A DNA stretch of 7,358 nucleotides, taken from Chloroflexota bacterium (lineage in GTDB: Bacteria; Chloroflexota; Dehalococcoidia; GIF9; UBA5629). A program made the position numbers and the translations under genes. Within the stretch, counting starts at the first letter, position 1. Each line of letters begins with the position of its first letter. The stretch spans positions 1 through 7,358 of the forward strand of contig JAPLHM010000185.1 in NCBI GenBank assembly GCA_026389635.1, written 5' to 3'. This document shows positions 5,480 through 7,358 of the stretch, piece by piece. The notes beneath the pieces are model-generated. The model was not told where the DNA came from. It worked only from the letters and a program-made list of their open reading frames with translations, and did no database searches.

Positions 5480-6081
5480 TGAAGGTGGGAATAATGGGCG
5501 GCACATTCGACCCGCCCCACATAGCGCACCTCATCATGGCCGAGGTTGCAAGGGTCAGACTGGAGCTTGATAAAGTAGTCTTTATCCCGTCCGGCGACCC
5601 CTGGATGAAATCGGACCATATAGTGACCAGTGCCGAGAAAAGGGTCGAGATGGTCAGCCTCGCCATAGCAACAAACCCGGTCTTCAGCCTATCTCTTATA
5701 GAGGTGAATCGACCGGGCCCCACTTACACAATTGACACAATTGAACAGTTGTTAGGGGAGGTGGGCTGTGATGCGGGCCTGTTTCTGCTGCTCGGGTGGG
5801 ATAGCGTGGCTGAGCTGCCTTCCTGGAAAGCACCATATCGTATTTCGAAGATGGCCAGGGTGGTGGCCTTACCCAGGACTGGCTTCGCTAAGCCCGACCT
5901 TGCGGGGCTGGAAAAGGCCATGCCCGGTATTGGAGATAGAATAGTCTATATTGATGAACCCTCTTTGAGCATAAGTTCTACCTGTATCAGGCAGAGGGTC
6001 ATGGAGGGGAAGTCAGTGCGCTACATGGTGCCGGATGCGGTCAGGCAATATATTATCGAGCATAACCTGTATAAAGCCTGA
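5479..6081 (+). CDS. nadD: Nicotinate-nucleotide adenylyltransferase
   Basis: The 200-residue product has the usual NadD length. NadD joins nicotinate mononucleotide and ATP to make deamido-NAD, the penultimate step of NAD synthesis, in the cytoplasm. Visible motifs are GGTFDPPH (7-14), which runs into the nucleotidyltransferase HxGH site as HIAH (14-17, with Ala for Gly), the pyridine-site region GWDSVAELPSWK (106-117), and the C-terminal SISSTCIR (164-171), which binds the ATP phosphates. The ATG overlaps the obgE stop in the string TAATG, which suggests translational coupling and one transcript with obgE. AGGCGGG lies upstream as a weak ribosome-binding match. The gene converges on gyrB with 12 bp between stop codons. 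The HIAH variant keeps both catalytic histidines, so activity is expected. Confidence 0.94.
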   Translation: MKVGIMGGTFDPPHIAHLIMAEVARVRLELDKVVFIPSGDPWMKSDHIVTSAEKRVEMVSLAIATNPVFSLSLIEVNRPGPTYTIDTIEQLLGEVGCDAGLFLLLGWDSVAELPSWKAPYRISKMARVVALPRTGFAKPDLAGLEKAMPGIGDRIVYIDEPSLSISSTCIRQRVMEGKSVRYMVPDAVRQYIIEHNLYKA

Positions 6082-6093
6082 CGCTGACAGGGG

Positions 6094-7358
6094 CTAAATA
6101 TCGAGGTTCTTGACGCTGCGGGCATGCGCCTGGATGAAAGCCTTGCGGGGCGGCACCTCGCTGCCCATCAATATATGGAATATCTCGTCGGCTTTCATGG
6201 CGTCATCGACTCTCACTTTGAGCAGTGTGCGCGTGGCCGGGTTCATGGTCGTGTCCCAGAGCTGCTCGGGGCTCATCTCCCCAAGGCCCTTGTAGCGCTG
6301 CACGTCCACCTTGCTGCTCTTCATAGTGGCCAGCTTGGCCTCTTTCTCGGCGTCTGAATAGACCCAGTGCTGCTGCTTGCCGGCAGCCAGCCGGTAGAGG
6401 GGAGGCTGGGCGATGAAAAGGTGCCCTTTATCGATTATGTCAAACATGTTGCGGTAAAAGAAAGTCAGCAGCAGGGTGCGTATGTGCGCCCCATCCACGT
6501 CGGCGTCCGTCATAATAATGATCTGATGGTAGCGCAGCTTATTGTAGTCATAGCCGTCGCTGATACCTGTGCCCAGAGCAGTAATCAGCGCCCTTATCTC
6601 ATCGTGGTCAAATATCTTGTCCTTGGCAGCTTTCTCAACATTTAGTATCTTGCCCTTGAGAGGCAGGATAGCCTGAAAATTGCGGTCACGACCCTGCTTG
6701 GCTGAACCGCCTGCTGAGTCACCTTCCACGATGTGGAGTTCGCAATCCTTGGGGTTATTGCTGGCGCAGTCAGCAAGCTTGCCCGGCAGAGTGCCGAACT
6801 CAAGCCCGGTTTTCTTGAGTATGAGGTCGCGCGCCTTGCGGGCCGCTTCCCGGGCCTTGGCTGCCAGCAGGCATTTGTCGATTATCGATTTGCCCTCGTC
6901 GGGGTGCTTTTCCAGGTACTCGTTCAAACCGTCGCTGGCTATCGACTCAACCTGCCCCTTCACTTCAGGATTGCCCAGCTTGGCCTTGGTCTGCCCCTCA
7001 AATTGGGGGGACCCGACTTTCACGCTGACCACTGCCGTCAGGCCGTCGCGGATGTCCTCGCCGGACAGGTTGGGATCATTATCCTTGAGGAACTTGTTCT
7101 TGCGGGCATAGTCGTTGAGCACACGGGTAAGGGCCGCGCGGAACCCCGTCATATGGGTGCCGCCTTCCTTGGTATTAACGCAGTTGGCAAAGGCGGTCAC
7201 GTTCTCCGAATAGCCGTCGTTATACTGGATGGCGATCTCGACGGCGGTGCTGTTTACCCTGCCGGAGATATAGATGGATTTATCGAGCACCTGCCGGTTC
7301 TTGTTTATGCGCCTCACCAGGCTGGCGATGCCACCCTCGAAGAAATAGTTGGTCTCGC
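6094..7358 (-). CDS. gyrB: DNA gyrase subunit B, C-terminal two thirds (partial at window edge)
   Basis: About 420 codons are present. The frame stays open to the right edge, and upstream of the internal GTG at 7317 it reads ETNYFFEGGIASL, so the true start is outside the window. GyrB is the ATPase subunit of the A2B2 gyrase that adds negative supercoils. The transducer domain contains GGTHMTGFRAALTRVL (about 7165-7118) and QTKAKLGN (6993-6970), whose lysine contacts the ATP gamma-phosphate. The TOPRIM domain has EGDSAGGSAKQGRDR (about 6726-6682), with the catalytic Glu, and the Mg-binding DADVDG (6507-6490). QRYKGLGEMSPEQLW and the C-terminal VKNLDI are classic GyrB endings. There is no large insertion of the Proteobacterial type. 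ParE is less likely given these termini. The gene is transcribed toward the candidate origin, against the inferred fork direction. No terminator is visible between it and nadD. Confidence 0.95.
   Translation of the reverse strand, partial: ETNYFFEGGIASLVRRINKNRQVLDKSIYISGRVNSTAVEIAIQYNDGYSENVTAFANCVNTKEGGTHMTGFRAALTRVLNDYARKNKFLKDNDPNLSGEDIRDGLTAVVSVKVGSPQFEGQTKAKLGNPEVKGQVESIASDGLNEYLEKHPDEGKSIIDKCLLAAKAREAARKARDLILKKTGLEFGTLPGKLADCASNNPKDCELHIVEGDSAGGSAKQGRDRNFQAILPLKGKILNVEKAAKDKIFDHDEIRALITALGTGISDGYDYNKLRYHQIIIMTDADVDGAHIRTLLLTFFYRNMFDIIDKGHLFIAQPPLYRLAAGKQQHWVYSDAEKEAKLATMKSSKVDVQRYKGLGEMSPEQLWDTTMNPATRTLLKVRVDDAMKADEIFHILMGSEVPPRKAFIQAHARSVKNLDI

Noticed and set aside
5492..5532. NadD active-site change HxGH to HIAH as loss of function
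   Set aside because: Both catalytic histidines, the GGTFDPPH loop and the ISSTCIR motif are intact, so Ala for Gly is better read as a tolerated variant.
7315..7317. GTG as the start of gyrB
   Set aside because: The frame is open upstream to the window edge and encodes GyrB-like sequence (ETNYFFEGGIASL), so this GTG is an internal valine codon.

Overview
The window looks like chromosomal core-genome DNA from a bacterium of roughly 50-55% GC. The gene content (DnaA, Obg, NadD, GyrB, Fmt, MazG, an archaeal-type phosphoglycerate mutase and a proline tRNA) suggests a deep-branching bacterium. My best guess is Chloroflexota, perhaps Dehalococcoidia, but this rests on protein texture and remembered family features, not on any search. 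I see no insertion sequence, phage gene, CRISPR array or other mobile element.

Layout from left to right. Bases 1-618 hold the N-terminal half of a minus-strand cofactor-independent phosphoglycerate mutase (apgM) that runs off the left edge. A divergent promoter drives tRNA-Pro(CGG) on the plus strand (680-756). Two minus-strand genes follow, mazG (767-1564) and fmt (1687-2622), with fmt upstream of mazG in the direction of transcription. A 240-bp divergent intergenic region separates fmt from dnaA (2863-4224, plus). It contains back-to-back promoters and inverted repeats. Downstream of dnaA lies a 190-bp AT-rich gap. The plus-strand pair obgE-nadD follows (4415-6081, overlapping by one base at TAATG). 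The 3' two thirds of a minus-strand gyrB (from 6094) converge on nadD and run off the right edge.

The genes are housekeeping: replication initiation (DnaA), supercoiling (GyrB), ribosome assembly and stress GTPase (Obg), NAD synthesis (NadD), initiator-tRNA formylation (Fmt), nucleotide-pool sanitation (MazG), lower glycolysis (ApgM) and proline decoding. dnaA next to gyrB is a classic origin neighbourhood.

The strongest unlabelled signal is a replication-origin signature in the dnaA-obgE gap. Hand counts show G-minus-C on the plus strand jumping there from negative to positive when genes of the same coding orientation are compared on either side. The gap also has DnaA-box-like 9-mers 21 bp apart and a roughly 75% AT tract. 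The most unusual protein is the Obg GTPase. Its switch-II motif has lost the invariant glycine, its P-loop is atypical, and it stops where an OCT domain would begin. Several genes have a good -10 hexamer only 7-12 nt before the ATG and no Shine-Dalgarno, which suggests leaderless or near-leaderless mRNAs. I found no exotic multi-gene system.
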